Positions 32,566-44,301 of a stretch of DNA of 64,000 bases are shown piece by piece (the stretch's first letter is position 1; the number at the start of each line of letters is the position of its first letter). The stretch spans positions 1 through 64,000 of the forward strand of contig JALLLT010000086.1 of NCBI GenBank assembly GCA_025266875.1, written 5' to 3'. Source of the stretch: Fennellomyces sp. T-0311. Lineage: Eukaryota > Mucoromycota > Mucoromycetes > Mucorales > Lichtheimiaceae. The notes beneath the pieces are model-generated. The model had not been told where the DNA came from. It searched no databases and worked only from the letters and a program-made list of their open reading frames with translations. The position numbers and the translations under genes are program-made.

Positions 32566-33807
32566 TTATTGTTGCTGAGGTCGGCACACAGCCCACGAAG
32601 GCAACCTGCTCGCCAGCTCGGGTGTCAACACGAAGTCGCACTCGAGGTCCACTGGTCTACGCTCGATTCTACCAGTGGCACTTCCACGACCAGTGCCCAC
32701 TCGGCGTCGTACGTTGCGACTTTCCTCGACAGAGTTGCTGTTGTCATTGCTGTCGCTTCTTCTGCGGCGGCTTCCTGCTGGCTGGCGGCGACCGGTTGCC
32801 AACTTCCTCACCGCTGTCAGCTGATCCAGTTTCTTGAAGTACTGGACAGCCTACATATGCATACAACTTCTAGCTTAAAAACAAATACCCTTCACTTAAA
32901 ATTTGGTTACCTGTTGGGAGCGATAGCCCACCTTGTAGACATTGACAACCTTATCACTTTCGTCAGCTTCGCCATCTGTCAACTCTGGAGACATACACTC
33001 CCGAGCGAGAAGTGCACTCCCGCCTGGAACGGGGATCCCTCTGCCTCGAGCAAGTCACATTATCAGCATACGACTGGACAGCGCGCATCATGCTTCTATA
33101 TATGACCAGTTTTTCTTTTTAAGTGCCACCTTCCTTGTTGAAAATCGTTTATTGACTCTTACCTCTCGCACACGCTGGTACCGGCGCTTGTCGTCGTTTT
33201 GCTCCTCCTTTCGCTGTTTGCTCATGCGTGCATCATCACGGCGGGAGCGAAAAATGTTGTGCACCTTCTCGCGCACAGTCTTTTTGTCTACCTGGCAGCT
33301 TGGTCTGCCACAAACCCAGTTAACCACTTCCGTGGCCAGCTGGTTGTTCGGTGCCCTGTTGAAGTATACACCCAGATCGAACTCTCTGGGTGACTCTTCG
33401 TTGGCAAGCGACTCCAATTTCTGATGGATGAGGTCCTATGTCACTACGCGTATCAGGCTAAAGCAGTATCAGCATTGCATTATTTTTTATTACCTTTGCG
33501 TGCTTGATCTCTTCACCAGTATATGCTCGGACAGCAGGGGCAGTAGGCGCACTGACTACAGGGGCAGCGGGTTGCACGCTCTGCTGCGCAGCATACAGGG
33601 CGCTTAAGTCCTGCAAGCGACCTTCATATTCCTCCTGCCTGGCTTGCACACGACGGTACTCACCCACGAGATATCGCAACTGGGCCTGAATATCATCAGA
33701 CACACCAGTTGCTTGGTGTAGAGTCCGGCGATCGTTGAATGACAGCTCCTCATCACTGCTATCGCCACTGTTACTGTTGCCAAGAGTGAAGTTAAAGTTG
33801 GATATCT
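32566..33807 (-). pseudogene. Plavaka-B accessory protein, B1 copy
   Basis: Convergent with the transposase. Four exons, best read in B2: an acidic N-terminus with a coiled coil (DIQAQLRYLVGEYRRVQARQ), a DNA-binding-like middle (FDLGVYFNRAPNNQLATEVV, then CQVDKKTVREKVHNIFRSRR), a short exon, and an Arg/Ser-rich C-terminus (GSRRRRSDSND). In B1 the start codon equivalent to B2's ATG is ATA (about 33805-33807) and the third exon lacks one base near 33075, so this copy should not be expressed correctly. The basic helix resembles in composition the A accessory protein, suggesting a common helper class; that is inference. Confidence 0.6.
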
Positions 33808-33974
33808 AGACTATGCGTAAGTATAAGCATTCACATAAATTAAACAGCGAATATTACGGTAATTGGAGCGAGCTGAGGCAAGATAAAGCGGTATAAATAG
33901 ATACTTTCCAACATGGTGTTTACACTTTATATATTTGGTACTGCCGCCACGTTAGGTGGCAAGCGTCGCAATGG

Positions 33975-34535
33975 CTATAAAAGTCGACTACGGAGCTCGG
34001 GTTCTTTTCTCTTCCTTTAACTTTTTCCCTTCAGTTTTATCAATGTAGTCCATGGGTGCCAAGGTAATAACAGTGCTGTTTCCTCTCTGCTGCCTCCATA
34101 TAATCATTGACTTTTTCCAAACACAGCACTACCGATTGTATTCAAGGCATTATCCTCTTTTCGTTGACACCGGAGCTTTTCTGGCCAGAACACCGAGCAT
34201 ATCACAACATGGTAAGCACCCTCTCAAAGCGTGGTCTGTTGTACTTTTCTTAACAGCATCTCTTCCTTTGCAGCCATCACTCCATTTCGCAAACTAAATC
34301 AATCAAGGTGCGTATAATTCGTAAACTACATTGCAAGTGAACTAATAAAATCTTAAGAATAGGCTTGCCCGCACTCGTATTATTTCAAAACTGTAAGGTA
34401 ATCTGCTTACTTTTTCTCCACTGTACATGTTTTCTAACTTTCTCCATTCTAGTTACCGTCATGCCACCCTTTTCTCCGGAGTTCTTTACTCCTTCTGGTG
34501 TTTCTTACGCCGTCCATCGTTATTTTCCTGGTTGA
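33975..34535 (+). other. Possible third transcription unit of B with mini-exons (B1)
   Basis: A TATAAAAG box at 33976-33983 is followed by ATG(s) near 34041-34052 and a run of GT..AG segments. The segments start at about 34062, 34148, 34211, 34310 and 34396 and end before CACAGCACTACC, AACACCGAGC, CCATCACTCC, AATAGGCTTG and TTACCGTCATG. The pattern is repeated in B2 (55435-55999). In B2 the spliced frame from ATG 55501 is only about 30 codons. It may be a small gene, a non-coding transcript, or chance. From 34536 to 34860 I see nothing else. Confidence 0.3.
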
Positions 34536-35035
34536 CTAGTCGCTAGTGATTTATGTAGACACATAGAAATTTCACCCATTGTATACTCCTTTCTGAAAAT
34601 AAAAATGCTTTGCTGCTATAATCATAATTACCACCACCAATTTTGCCAGTTGCGCAACTAAAATTAGCGATACTATTGCTAAAAAAATATGCTATTCAAC
34701 ATCAGATGCTTCTTCCGAAATCAATAAGCAACGTCCCAGTACCCCCATCTGTGTACCCTACTACAAAAAAGCTTCTAACCGGCCGGTGCATTACACAACG
34801 ATTAAGGTTTACCGCATGGTTGCTAATGCCTTTTACAGCAAAAAATACGGCACGTCCAATTGGCTGGTGCTTACAAGTATCTGTAACTTTTAAACTTACA
34901 GATACTCGATAATAGTCAGTTTCGTTACAAGTATATGTAACTTTTGAAAGTTACAGAAAGATAAACATATACCCGGCTATCTGTTTGTTTCCCTGTAACT
35001 TTTTTACTTACATATTCTTCTAAAAATGCCCAGTG

Positions 35036-36139
35036 TGTGCGGTTCACCTCCCTTGAGAATATCTCGCACTTGCGGGTATATGCGGCCCAGTATTTTGCCT
35101 TCACCACGACATTGGAAGGTGCATGCCTCCACTTCCGATATGCTTCTTCTCGCTGGTCTGCTTTTTTCTGCAGGTCATCGTTCCAAAACCATTTCCAGGA
35201 TTTCGGGCGCCCCTCACTGCGTGTAGCACTGGCATCTAGTGCATCGTAAATTGCTGAGTTCAGATCTTGACTCAACTGTTCAACTAGCGCCGGATCAGGT
35301 ATCATCTTTTCGCTATCTTCCATATCTTCGAGCTGTTTAATGATGTTTGCTGTGTTTCTGTTGAAGTTTGTGACGAAAAGTTTGTTGATTTCTGGATCCG
35401 AGAGTCGTTGTAGTTTCCAGTGTTGTCTGGGGGCGTTTGGTGTTGGTAGTGGTTTCCAAGGGTTGGTCGGCGAGAATTCCAACGTACATATATGGTGGTG
35501 TGAGTTTAATGAGTGTAAATCGAAAATGTTCATAATAGGAGCTAATATGGCTCCCTCATTCGATATAAACAAGTCGGTTATGCTTGTACCACTTGCTGTG
35601 CGAAAGGTTGGCTTTCCACGCTGTAATGAACCATTCCAGACATGTAGACCATGTTGTATTAACCAAGGTTCTAGTACGTTAATTCCTCGAGAGTTGTTGG
35701 AGTGATCTCCAGTAACCACCTTTGTACGAGCATTGAGATCACCAAAAATGATTGTACGTTCATCAATATTGAGCTGATCCAGCAGCGTTGTGCATGTTTC
35801 GTTGTGGAGTGAAGGTGGCAGATATAGGCCATGGAAGGTGTATAGTCCGATGCTGAAGGACAATGTAAATCGATTTTTACTTGGGAGGTGGTGTATATGT
35901 AAGTTGAGATCTGGACGTACTAGTAGTGTGATGCTACCTTGCCCTCGGTGCTGAATGTCAGGCCTGATTGCGTAGTTGTGATACTGAAGTCAGTCAGTAT
36001 AAAGTCGGCCTTGAACTAGGAAAGTTTCGTTGATAAGAATGATATTGATGTTGTGATCGTTGCAAAAAGTTGTAATTTCATCTGGTGAGCGATCAACACC
36101 AGTTGCATTAAATAAACCGATCTTGATACAGTCTATCAT
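35036..36139 (-). pseudogene. LINE1 ORF2: endonuclease domain, truncated, one nonsense codon
   Basis: Starts at ATG 36139, whose bases overlap the ORF1 stop (ATGA). Reading gives IKIGLFNATGV, INIILINETFLV, HHLPSKNRFTLSFSIGLY, IFGDLNARTKVVTGDHSN, and SLNSHHHICTLEF. These correspond to the N-strand, ExxW-type, GDxN and SDHxxL steps of APE-type LINE endonucleases, though the usual SDH is NSHHH here. A TGA at 35990-35992 stands where Trp is usual (TD-W). The frame continues into a basic linker (SWKWFWNDDLQKKADQREEA) and ends at the B1 junction, before any RT motif. Confidence 0.8.
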
Positions 36140-37539
36140 GCTACTTGCATCGGGTCCGAGATACCACCGTTATTGTCGTCGCCTCCAGACAACATTTTGC
36201 GAGCTTCCTCCTTTGATTCAACTCTCTGTCTCTTACGAGGGGCAGGCTTGGGATTTGTCTCTTGAAACTTGGCCCAATACACCATGGCGATCTGGTGCTT
36301 GTCTTCTTTTGGGAGAGATGTAAAGTATCGAAGGATGGCTATACCAAGATGCTTTTTAGGCATACGCATGCACATGTTGAACATACGCTCTTGGTATAGT
36401 AGCTTAGCCTCGTTGGCACGTTCAGTTTTGGTCATTTTCTCGAGTAGGCGTGGGTTACCGATAGTGGATGCAGCGGTTGGGTCAAAGTCATCCTTCGGCG
36501 TCAACTTGGCTTGTTTCAGCGTATCTCTAAGAGTTGCCTCGTATGATGAGTGGATAAGCAGACCCACAACTCCGTGTGCTGGAAAGTGAACATCAATGAT
36601 ACGTTCTTGTGCCACTCCCAAAATGCACAAGGCACTGCGAATCTCACTGTGCGATGTGCGCCTTGGCGTTGGCATATACACCACCGTGTATGCTGTGGCC
36701 TCGGTTGCTGGTTTCAGAATCCTGTTTGCCCAGTTCAGAAGTTTTTCAGACGGTGGTCCCGTGGTTCTCTTTTTCATGGCTGTGGTGCGGCTGGTGATTG
36801 TTGCCCATGATATCTCCTTCGTACCATCTTTCTTTGTTAGCTGTTTTGGATGCTTTTGAAGCTCTTGTCTTTCCAGCTTCTGGAACTGTTTGGTGAGACG
36901 CTGATCTCTCTTTTGTTGCTGTTTAGCTTTGTCAGCCTCAATCTTTTTCTTTCGCTCTGTCCATTCTTCGTTGGTAGCTGCGTGCATTGACTCTACCGTT
37001 CCCGTTAGCATCTCATCTTCTGCTTCAGGAATTGCGTCTTGCGCTGGTGGTGATACAAGTTGCGACGGTGATTCCATAAGCAGTTGTTGCTTCTCAAGCT
37101 CTGCGATGCGTGTGCGACTTAACACAAGCTCTGGTTCGAGTTGTGTGTTTCGTTGCACCAGTTCCTGATTTTGCTGAATTAAGGCCTCGTGTTGCTCAAT
37201 GAGTGCTTCGTTTTGCTCCATAAGAACTTGCACTTTTTTGGCTTCTTCTTTCTGAGCATGCATTCGTTGTTCATGGATAGTCATACGACTTTCGATGTAT
37301 GCCATCCGCTCATTGAATTCCCATTCGCCATTGTGCTGAGGTCGCTGTGGGTTCGGGCCAGTAAGGTTTACTGAGTCTTGGGACAGCTTGAAGACTTGCG
37401 AGCTATGGAAGCTTTGAATGCTTTGTTGGCTTCCTAGTTGTGCAAGTCTACTGTTCTTGTGGTTGATACTTGAGTGGGTACCTTCAGTGGGTTGGGGTGA
37501 GAGCTCGTTACTCAGACCTGATGATTGATCTGTTGCCAT
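36136..37539 (-). CDS. LINE1 ORF1 protein
   Basis: ORF1-type nucleic-acid-binding protein. The first clear ATG is 37539 (MATDQSSGLSNELS); the frame is open upstream to about 37660, so the start could lie further out. A Gln/Glu-rich coiled coil follows (ESRMTIHEQRMHAQKEEAKK and LMEQNEALIEQHEALIQQNQ), then a basic region, and a compact C-terminal domain with AYTVVYMPTPRRTSHSEIRS and IDVHFPAHGVVGLLIHSSYE. This is the strand order I know from Mucoromycota LINE ORF1s (recognition by resemblance only). A basic tail (PRKRQRVESKEEARK) precedes the stop. No CCHC knuckle was seen. It ends in an ATGA overlap with ORF2. Confidence 0.7.
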   Translation of the reverse strand: MATDQSSGLSNELSPQPTEGTHSSINHKNSRLAQLGSQQSIQSFHSSQVFKLSQDSVNLTGPNPQRPQHNGEWEFNERMAYIESRMTIHEQRMHAQKEEAKKVQVLMEQNEALIEQHEALIQQNQELVQRNTQLEPELVLSRTRIAELEKQQLLMESPSQLVSPPAQDAIPEAEDEMLTGTVESMHAATNEEWTERKKKIEADKAKQQQKRDQRLTKQFQKLERQELQKHPKQLTKKDGTKEISWATITSRTTAMKKRTTGPPSEKLLNWANRILKPATEATAYTVVYMPTPRRTSHSEIRSALCILGVAQERIIDVHFPAHGVVGLLIHSSYEATLRDTLKQAKLTPKDDFDPTAASTIGNPRLLEKMTKTERANEAKLLYQERMFNMCMRMPKKHLGIAILRYFTSLPKEDKHQIAMVYWAKFQETNPKPAPRKRQRVESKEEARKMLSGGDDNNGGISDPMQVA

Positions 37540-37749
37540 CGTCCGACCCTTTTCAGTAACCGTGGCGTTCGGTGTACGAATATTTGGGGTCGTGCTATGT
37601 CTTTGCTGATTGCTTTGTTGGGTAAACACGCTGTTTTGTGCTCTTTTAATCTTGTGTGACAACGTGTTTGGGAAAATTTGGAAATAAGAAGAAAGTGGTT
37701 TGTATAAAAGGGGGTATTGGTTGCCGCGCGCGATGCTCGACTACGTCTC

Positions 37750-40700
37750 GTCATTTCATTATATGCGTCAGAAGAAACTCGTACCTTGCTATTGTGATAA
37801 TTGCTTTAAAGCAAGCAAGGGGACATATTTACCCCAGAAGCCTCGAACACGTCTTCGCCATTACGAATACATCGGCACCAATCATTATGACGAAATGGTT
37901 GCCAGACGTAATAGCAACATGGATGTTGATTTCCAAGAAGGTACCAAAAAAAAATGGTACTTTGTAAAGTTAATCAACATAACGAATTAGACGTTGAATA
38001 CGATTACGGCTGTGGTAGTGAAGGCGCTGTTGAAATCACTGCTGCGAACAACGAACTTCCAGTGCAGCCTGTTGTAGTGGAAGAGAGTTTTTCGCGTCTT
38101 CCAGATGCGTATTGGAATGACGATGTCGATTTCGACAGCGAAAACGAGGGCGAAAACGTCGAAGACGGTAGCAATGAGGGCATCAATGAGAATGGCGAGG
38201 ACGAGATCCCTTTTGCTACAACCGAGAATGGTCAGTGTCGTTACTGCCAAAAAATTATACTCTTTTAACCATGTTTTTTATTGCCTGTACACCCAGAGCC
38301 AACCACTGGTTCTAAGAGGCTGTACTTGTTCCTTGGCATGTTCCTAGTTCTCTTCCAGCGGCAGTTCCTGTCTGAGGCTTCTGGAGAATTGCTAATGGCG
38401 TTTGTCAATGTTCTTCTTTCCGAGGTCAATGCTCCGTTCAAGTTGCCAAAGAAAGTGTCCACGCTTCGCGGCTATATGGGGGTTGCTTTTTATGAAGACG
38501 GTTTGACTTCTTATGTTACTTGTCAAAAGTGTCATAAGATTTATAAGCTCAATGATTTGGTTCGTCAGGAACAACAGTTCTGCGACCATATCGAGTTTCC
38601 AAACCACCCTTGGGCAAGCATGGTTAGGAAGACATGCGGGGGGCCACTAGTGAAAAGGAGCTCAACAGGGCCAGTAGCCTTGAAGGAGTTCCCTTATCAC
38701 TCTGTCATTTTGGGGCTGAGGATGATGTTCAAGCGGCCAAACTTTTTGGAACGGATCAATGCATGGAGACATCGCACCCGTTTTGGAAATAGGCTGTTTG
38801 ATGTTTATGATGGCAGAATGTGGCGAGCGACTTTGGATTCTGAGGGGAAACCATTTGTAGATGATGATCATTCTCTACTGTTGACGCTTAATTGCGATTG
38901 GTTTAATTCAAACGCTAAAGGCACAGCATATTCATGTGGTGCAATTTATTTGTCGCTCAATAACTTGCCGCGATCTGAACGTTACAAACCAGAGAATATT
39001 CTCTTGGTAGGTGTACTGCCAGGTCCACATGAGCCAAGCAACCACCAGATTAACAATTACCTTCGTCTGCTTGTCGATGAGCTACAGCAGCTTTATACTG
39101 GTGTACTCCTTGACGAGAGCGATTGTAATGGGCCAAGAATCCGTGCGGCACTTTTGATGGTAGCTTGTGACATCCCTGCTGCACGCAAGATTTCAGGCTT
39201 TACCGGTATCCGATCTTTCCGCGCCTGTTACAAATGCGACCGACGGTTCGAAGCGATCCCAGGCACCAAAGATCGGAATTGGGCAGTTTTCGACATCAAC
39301 ACCCAAACGATGGACGAAAACAAAGCCTTGGATGCGTCGCACCAGTGGACAACAGCAACAACAGCCAAAGAACGGCAGACGGTTGAGCATGATGCTGGTT
39401 GCTGTTGGTCAGAGTTGTGTCGCCTGACATACTTTCGAAGGGTTCGCGCAACGATTGTTGATCCAATGCACAATCTGTTTCTTGGAACCGCCAGGCAGAT
39501 GGTGGAACTTTGGCAGAGAGTGATAGATCCAGAGACCAACCAGCCGTATCTTACGCCAGCCCACTTTGCAAGCATGGAAGAGCAGCTGCACACATTCGAC
39601 CTTCCTCCCGGCTACGAGATATCAAAGCGTAAGGTTGGTCAGTGCTGTGCACATATGACAGCAGCTGAATGGCGCGAGTGGACCTTGGCCTTGTCACCAC
39701 TGCTCCTGAAAACAAGACTCCCAAGATCCCACCTGGACATTTGGCTTCTTTTCGTGGATGCCTGTCGCCTGCTCGCAAAGCCCTCCTTGACCACCCATGA
39801 TATTTCTAGAATGCATGAATACTTCCGCCAATTCTGCATAAATGTGGATGAAATGTACGGTCATCACGAAGTCACCCCGAATATGCATATGCATTTGCAT
39901 CTTGCTGAAACGGTTCTTGACTATGGCCCAGCACCAGCTTTCTGGATTTTCTCGTTCGAACGGTACAACGGCCTCATAAAAAGCTTTGATACCAACAACA
40001 AGGATCGCTTTGAAGGTACCTTTATGCGAAGCTTCTTGGAAATGTCCTTTGCAGATAGTGTTATGAAGGGAGAGAAACGAACTCAGACCATGAACGAGCA
40101 TAATTACGTTATATACGAATGGGGGAACCACACAGCTGTATCATCACGCACTATGTATTCACAACATATTACAATAGTTCCTTTAGTAGTGAGTGGTGTC
40201 ACACACTTGTGCCCTTATATAAGGTCTTGTGAACAGATAAAAATAAAAGAGAGCTTTTCTTCTCAGAGGAGGATAGAAGAGAGCCCTCCTGTGAGTGTTC
40301 ATTTGAGACATTGTTAGTGTATGAAAACTTATCAGTTGTAAATTCGATAGTGACATTCTGTACACGTGTATCGGTGTTCTTGATTTACACATCCTCTTTT
40401 AAATTTGTATTCTTCAGCGGTTGGTGTATACCGATTTTTCCTCGATAGAGCGTTTGCCTACCGAGCTTCTTCAGATAGCAACAAAGGTATTTTCCATATT
40501 CTTGATTTAGATAGTACTTCTTCTTTGCTCACATGGCAGGGTCTCTCCTTCTAGATCCTGTCGCTGTCACAAGTTCCCGAACTTTATTACAATAGCTTCA
40601 TGGCCAGCAAGGGCTTTCAAGTGACAAGGGATCCAACCCTTCTTGGGCTTTTCGAAGCGCTTGTTCCAAGCATCAAGGCCACTACCATCGACACCACAAA

Positions 40701-41453
40701 CCACCATGCTCACTTTGACTTGCCCCGTTTCCTCGGCTATGCAGAGGAACTGGGCGACGAAGAGGTCACTGGTCAGGAGCCACTGCCGCCATCAGCCATC
40801 CAGACCACCAAGATCCAGCCGCAGTTTGTTGCAATGAGCGACGAGCACTATAAGTGTTTGTTCGCCCATTACAGTGAATTGTATATTGGAAGCCAATACA
40901 GGGCGACAGGTGATTACACATATACACATATACATATATATACATTGATTAATATGTTTAAATTACAGGCGAGATTAAGAATGGAGCATTGGTGATGAGT
41001 AACAGGATCAGAAAGTTCGCAACAATCAACATCCTAGGCCAACTGTACCGAAGCACCGACGCTAGAAGTACTAGGGGATGTTATATTTAAGCCTACTTCG
41101 ACAAGACCAACAACGACAATCAGCCAATCCTAGATTGTGATGAGATGGAGTTTCGGTATGGTAGGATTGAATATTTCTTTGTGCACTTGGCCGAGGCTAT
41201 TTGCGAGGAGGTAAACGAACCACGTACGGGGCAACACGTATATGCATTTGTTCGATGGTTCGCAAAGTCTCATCCAGCCTTCGCGTCTTTTGCTCCGTTT
41301 GGTTTGGCGGTATGCAAGGATGAGTCTCAGCTGTTGCCACTGAGTAGGGATTGTATTCTTTCTGTTCATCGGATTTTCTCTCTGGTTGCTGTCTGCCCAT
41401 GGATTGACAACAATCTCATAGTCATTCCGTTACCATGTAAGACCATCGGCTAA
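37750..41453 (+). pseudogene. Plavaka/tnp2-like transposase, A2 copy
   Basis: Exon 1 is 37750-38230, exon 2 38297-40909 and exon 3 40969-41453. Core motifs: CQKCHKIYKLN, first Asp in CDIPAARKISGF, second Asp in VDPMHNLFLGTA, Glu in SFERYNGL, and the C-terminal domain DILGQLYRST-like block. Breaks: one A is missing in the A-run at about 37947; the solo LTR splits exon 2 after MSFADS; TAA replaces CAA at about 41089-41091. The Trp at about 39280 that is a stop in A1 is intact here. An in-frame ATG at 37734 comes from LINE1 5' DNA and is accidental. Confidence 0.87.
40059..40591. mobile_element. Solo LTR (533 bp) inside A2 transposase
   Basis: Present in A2 and absent at the same codon in A1. 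Begins TGTTATGAAG, ends TTTATTACA, giving the TG..CA ends of an LTR. ATAG is duplicated at 40055-40058 and 40592-40595. A palindromic TATA-type box (CCTTATATAAGG, about 40213-40224) is followed by a purine-rich leader, as in LTR promoters. No internal region or second LTR is present, so this is most simply the product of LTR-LTR recombination. The superfamily cannot be told from the LTR alone; a 4-bp TSD fits several. Confidence 0.85.
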
Positions 41454-42281
41454 TCGCCTCCATTCCATTCATTGCACTTTTACCTTCATTGCTTCCTACA
41501 TTCCCAGCTTCCATCATTCGTTTTCCTTTTATTCTGATTTCTACTACCACGAAAATATGCCTATATGCCCTATGCCAATTCCTTCTTATGCCTTATGCTC
41601 CCTATTATTTATTTTCATTCTCTATCCCTATATCTTATGTTTATGTACCTTTTTCTACTTATGTCTTCGTTGCCCGCACTTCACTCCTTCCACTATTCTA
41701 TATACTTATGCTTCTATGCCTTATGAATCTAAGCCTAGTGTAGCTATTCAGTAGAACGTCCTTAGATGTGCGCCTCTGTACTACTTCGGAAGCAATCGAT
41801 GCTTATCATTCGATCATATGAGAGAGAACGTCTGTTATAACTTGGGTTGTCTTCAACTGACTATGACATTATGCGGCTCTGTTTTTTTTTATATGAAGCG
41901 ATAATGACCCATTTAAGTATAAACATAGGTAGGTTGGCTCGGGAATTGTCTGATATGATCCAGAGGCAGACAATTCAAGCAACGGAAATATGAAAGGCAC
42001 CGCCTCAGGGCACCATGGTATTTTAGAAGCGTCCTTACTTTTCTAGTAAGCCTGTATCCCAGAAATAAAATTTTTGACACTCTTTCTTTTCGGTCCATGT
42101 TTTCTTCAAGAGAAGTTATGCGCAAATACCATAATCCCTACAAGATTGTAAAAACATTGTGCACTCATGAGTTTACAATTACCGTTCTCCTTGACTGTTG
42201 CTAATGATTGTTAACCCATGAGCTTTATGCCCAACCTTTGCGCCCAAAGACAGCTCAATCTTTCTTGTCCCAAGCGCAACC

Positions 42282-43621
42282 CTACCACCCTACCACATTG
42301 GTGCTTTTATTCCTATACATTTTGATCAAAATCCTCAGGACGCTGCGTAGCTTTGTCGGGAGAATTGACAGCCCAGTCAGGCAACAGCTTTCACTGCTCA
42401 TCAGTCAACTCTCCCCTGTCCACTGTGAATGCTAGGCGAGGAAGATGGTGTAGGGGCTTTTTGGTTTGTAGCCCCCGTAGCACTTTGAGCCTAGCGTACA
42501 ACTCATCGACCTGCATATAAATATAGTCAGAACACAAAATCTCGTAACTCCAGCCAGAACACACTACGCACCACAGGTGCTCTCCAAAGAGGACGCAACG
42601 GACGCTTTGCTCTCATGATGCCGCTCTCATCACGCACATCTTCCTCATCAGATATGAGAAACTCATGCTGAACGAGCTTCTTATACCCTTCCTCAAATTC
42701 ATTATCCAGAATTGCCTTGTAGCGTTCGTCGTCCACTACTTTCTTCCGCCAATTCAATTTCTAATAGATATAGTTAAGTTATGTTAGTTAAAAACGTATT
42801 TGCAAAGTCTCACCTCGCGGCGAGCAGTAACAAGCTGAGCAGCCTTGTTGGTCGCTGCTCGTTCATCCCCAGTGAGCTTGGATCATGTGCCGCTGTTCTT
42901 GAACCATGTTCGTATCTTCTGCTCAACGAACGGCGCAGGCCAATCGACTCCAAGGCCTTTCATTACATCTGTGCGCATATACTGCACAGCAGCATGCAAC
43001 ACGGTGTAATCCGCAATGACTGGGTCGGGAGCGTCAAGGCTGTGGACATGAGGTCTTAGGGCCGTGAAGTAGCTCCTAATCTCACCCTAAACGAAACAAC
43101 AGTTAAACTAAGACATACATATTCGGTAAATATGTTACCGAGAGCATAGAATCACGTCTGTTGGACACTTTCTTGGAGCGCGTTTGCTCGGCCTTGCAGT
43201 TTAGCTTGTTGACCTGGGTTTGCAGGTCTACGTTGTCCTGCTCCAGCTTGGTGACCTTCTCCTGCAAGGCGCCAACTAGGCTCTCTGCATTCTTGAGCTT
43301 CCGGGCCTGAAGCTACAGATCCACCTCCAGTTGCCCGCAACGCTGGTTAAACACGTGCTGCATCTTAACCATCATTGTGTACATGTCGTCGTTGTCATTA
43401 CCAATGATGGTGGCTTGAGCGACTGACTCTGTACCATCAAGGTGTCGTGCGCACTTGGTGCGTTGCAAGGGCGCGTCAAAAGCAGCACTTCCATTGAAAG
43501 GAAGGGTTGCCTTCAAAGATGAGTTGTCTTGCGACGAGAAATTGACACTTGGGCTATCCATAGGCTGGGGTGGGCTCAAGTACATATCGTAACTGCGTGT
43601 AAAATCGAAAGAACCAGATAT
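42282..43621 (-). pseudogene. Plavaka-A accessory protein, A2 copy
   Basis: Same gene as 739-2073. The start codon is ATA (43619-43621) instead of ATG, and CAG has become TAG at about 43314-43316 within the coiled coil. The segment that is frameshifted in A1 is in frame here (LDAPDPVIADYTVLHAAVQY), so the two copies together show the ancestral reading without either being functional. Confidence 0.7.
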
Positions 43622-44301
43622 AATAGAGAAAGGCGAATCTTAAAATATTGGAGAACGAAAACTTTTTATACTTCCTCACTCCATCTTGCGAATCACAGCA
43701 CTGTTATCAGTGTCAGTTAAATTTTAACTATGTATGTCACACATACAATGCACCACTGCAAAAAATTTTCGGGGTGAAAAATGGTGAAAAAAATGGGTGA
43801 ATTTTTTCATCTGTTTGAAGGTGATTAATTATAAGACATTTCACCACTTTAATTTCTAGACTCAGCACCAGTTTAATCACTAGTAACCGAACTTTTTGAT
43901 TAATAGTCACCGAAATTTAACCATTTTTAACTCCTTTACTTCATTCAAGTAACTACTACTTTTAGCCGAAAGTAACCGTATATCATGATTCATATCCACC
44001 ACCGTAAACCAAATAGCGTTGATAAACTGGTATTTTTATATAATAAACGTAAATATATGGGTGTATACAAACATGTGCATGTTAAAAATATCAAGGATAT
44101 GACAGTTCAATGGTAAATAGTTCCTAATGCTAATTCCTTTCGTCACCACTGGAACGCCCAATATTCCATAACCTACATGCATGCGATGCGTTGTATAATT
44201 GATACTACTAGATGGAATACATTAGTGCTGCGCATCTTATTTACCCACTAAGTTCCAATTGATATCCTACTTACATATGCAAGTTGTACGTGAAAAAAAT
44301 A

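Larger units (their letters stand above)
28548..35035. mobile_element. Plavaka-like transposon B, copy B1
   Basis: The left TIR starts CACTGCGCAAAATTAGAAGT and the right, read inward, CACTGGGCATTTTTAGAAGA; they match at most positions over about 28 bp. The ends are set by comparison with B2 (49980-56488). Palindromic GTAACTTT..AAAGTTAC words cluster at both ends (28570-28610, 34865-35005). The flanks show no TSD (AAG on the left, TGT on the right). Genes: transposase (+), accessory (-), and a possible third unit (+). 28612-29439 holds the 5' non-coding region only. Confidence 0.88.
35036..37749 (-). mobile_element. LINE1: non-LTR retrotransposon, ORF1 and N-terminal ORF2 only
   Basis: Reads on the minus strand: 5' region (37749-37663), ORF1, then ORF2 with an apurinic-endonuclease-like domain, cut at 35036 by the right end of B1. 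The reverse transcriptase half is missing from the window. The 5' end abuts A2 at about 37750. This family differs from LINE2 at 56489. Confidence 0.8.

Noticed and set aside
32542..33424. Plus-strand frames opposite the B accessory gene
   Set aside because: They are antisense shadows of accessory exons, which have coiled-coil and basic motifs conserved in both B copies.
37734..37750. In-frame ATG before the A2 transposase
   Set aside because: It derives from LINE1 5' DNA at the junction; A1 shows a different native start.
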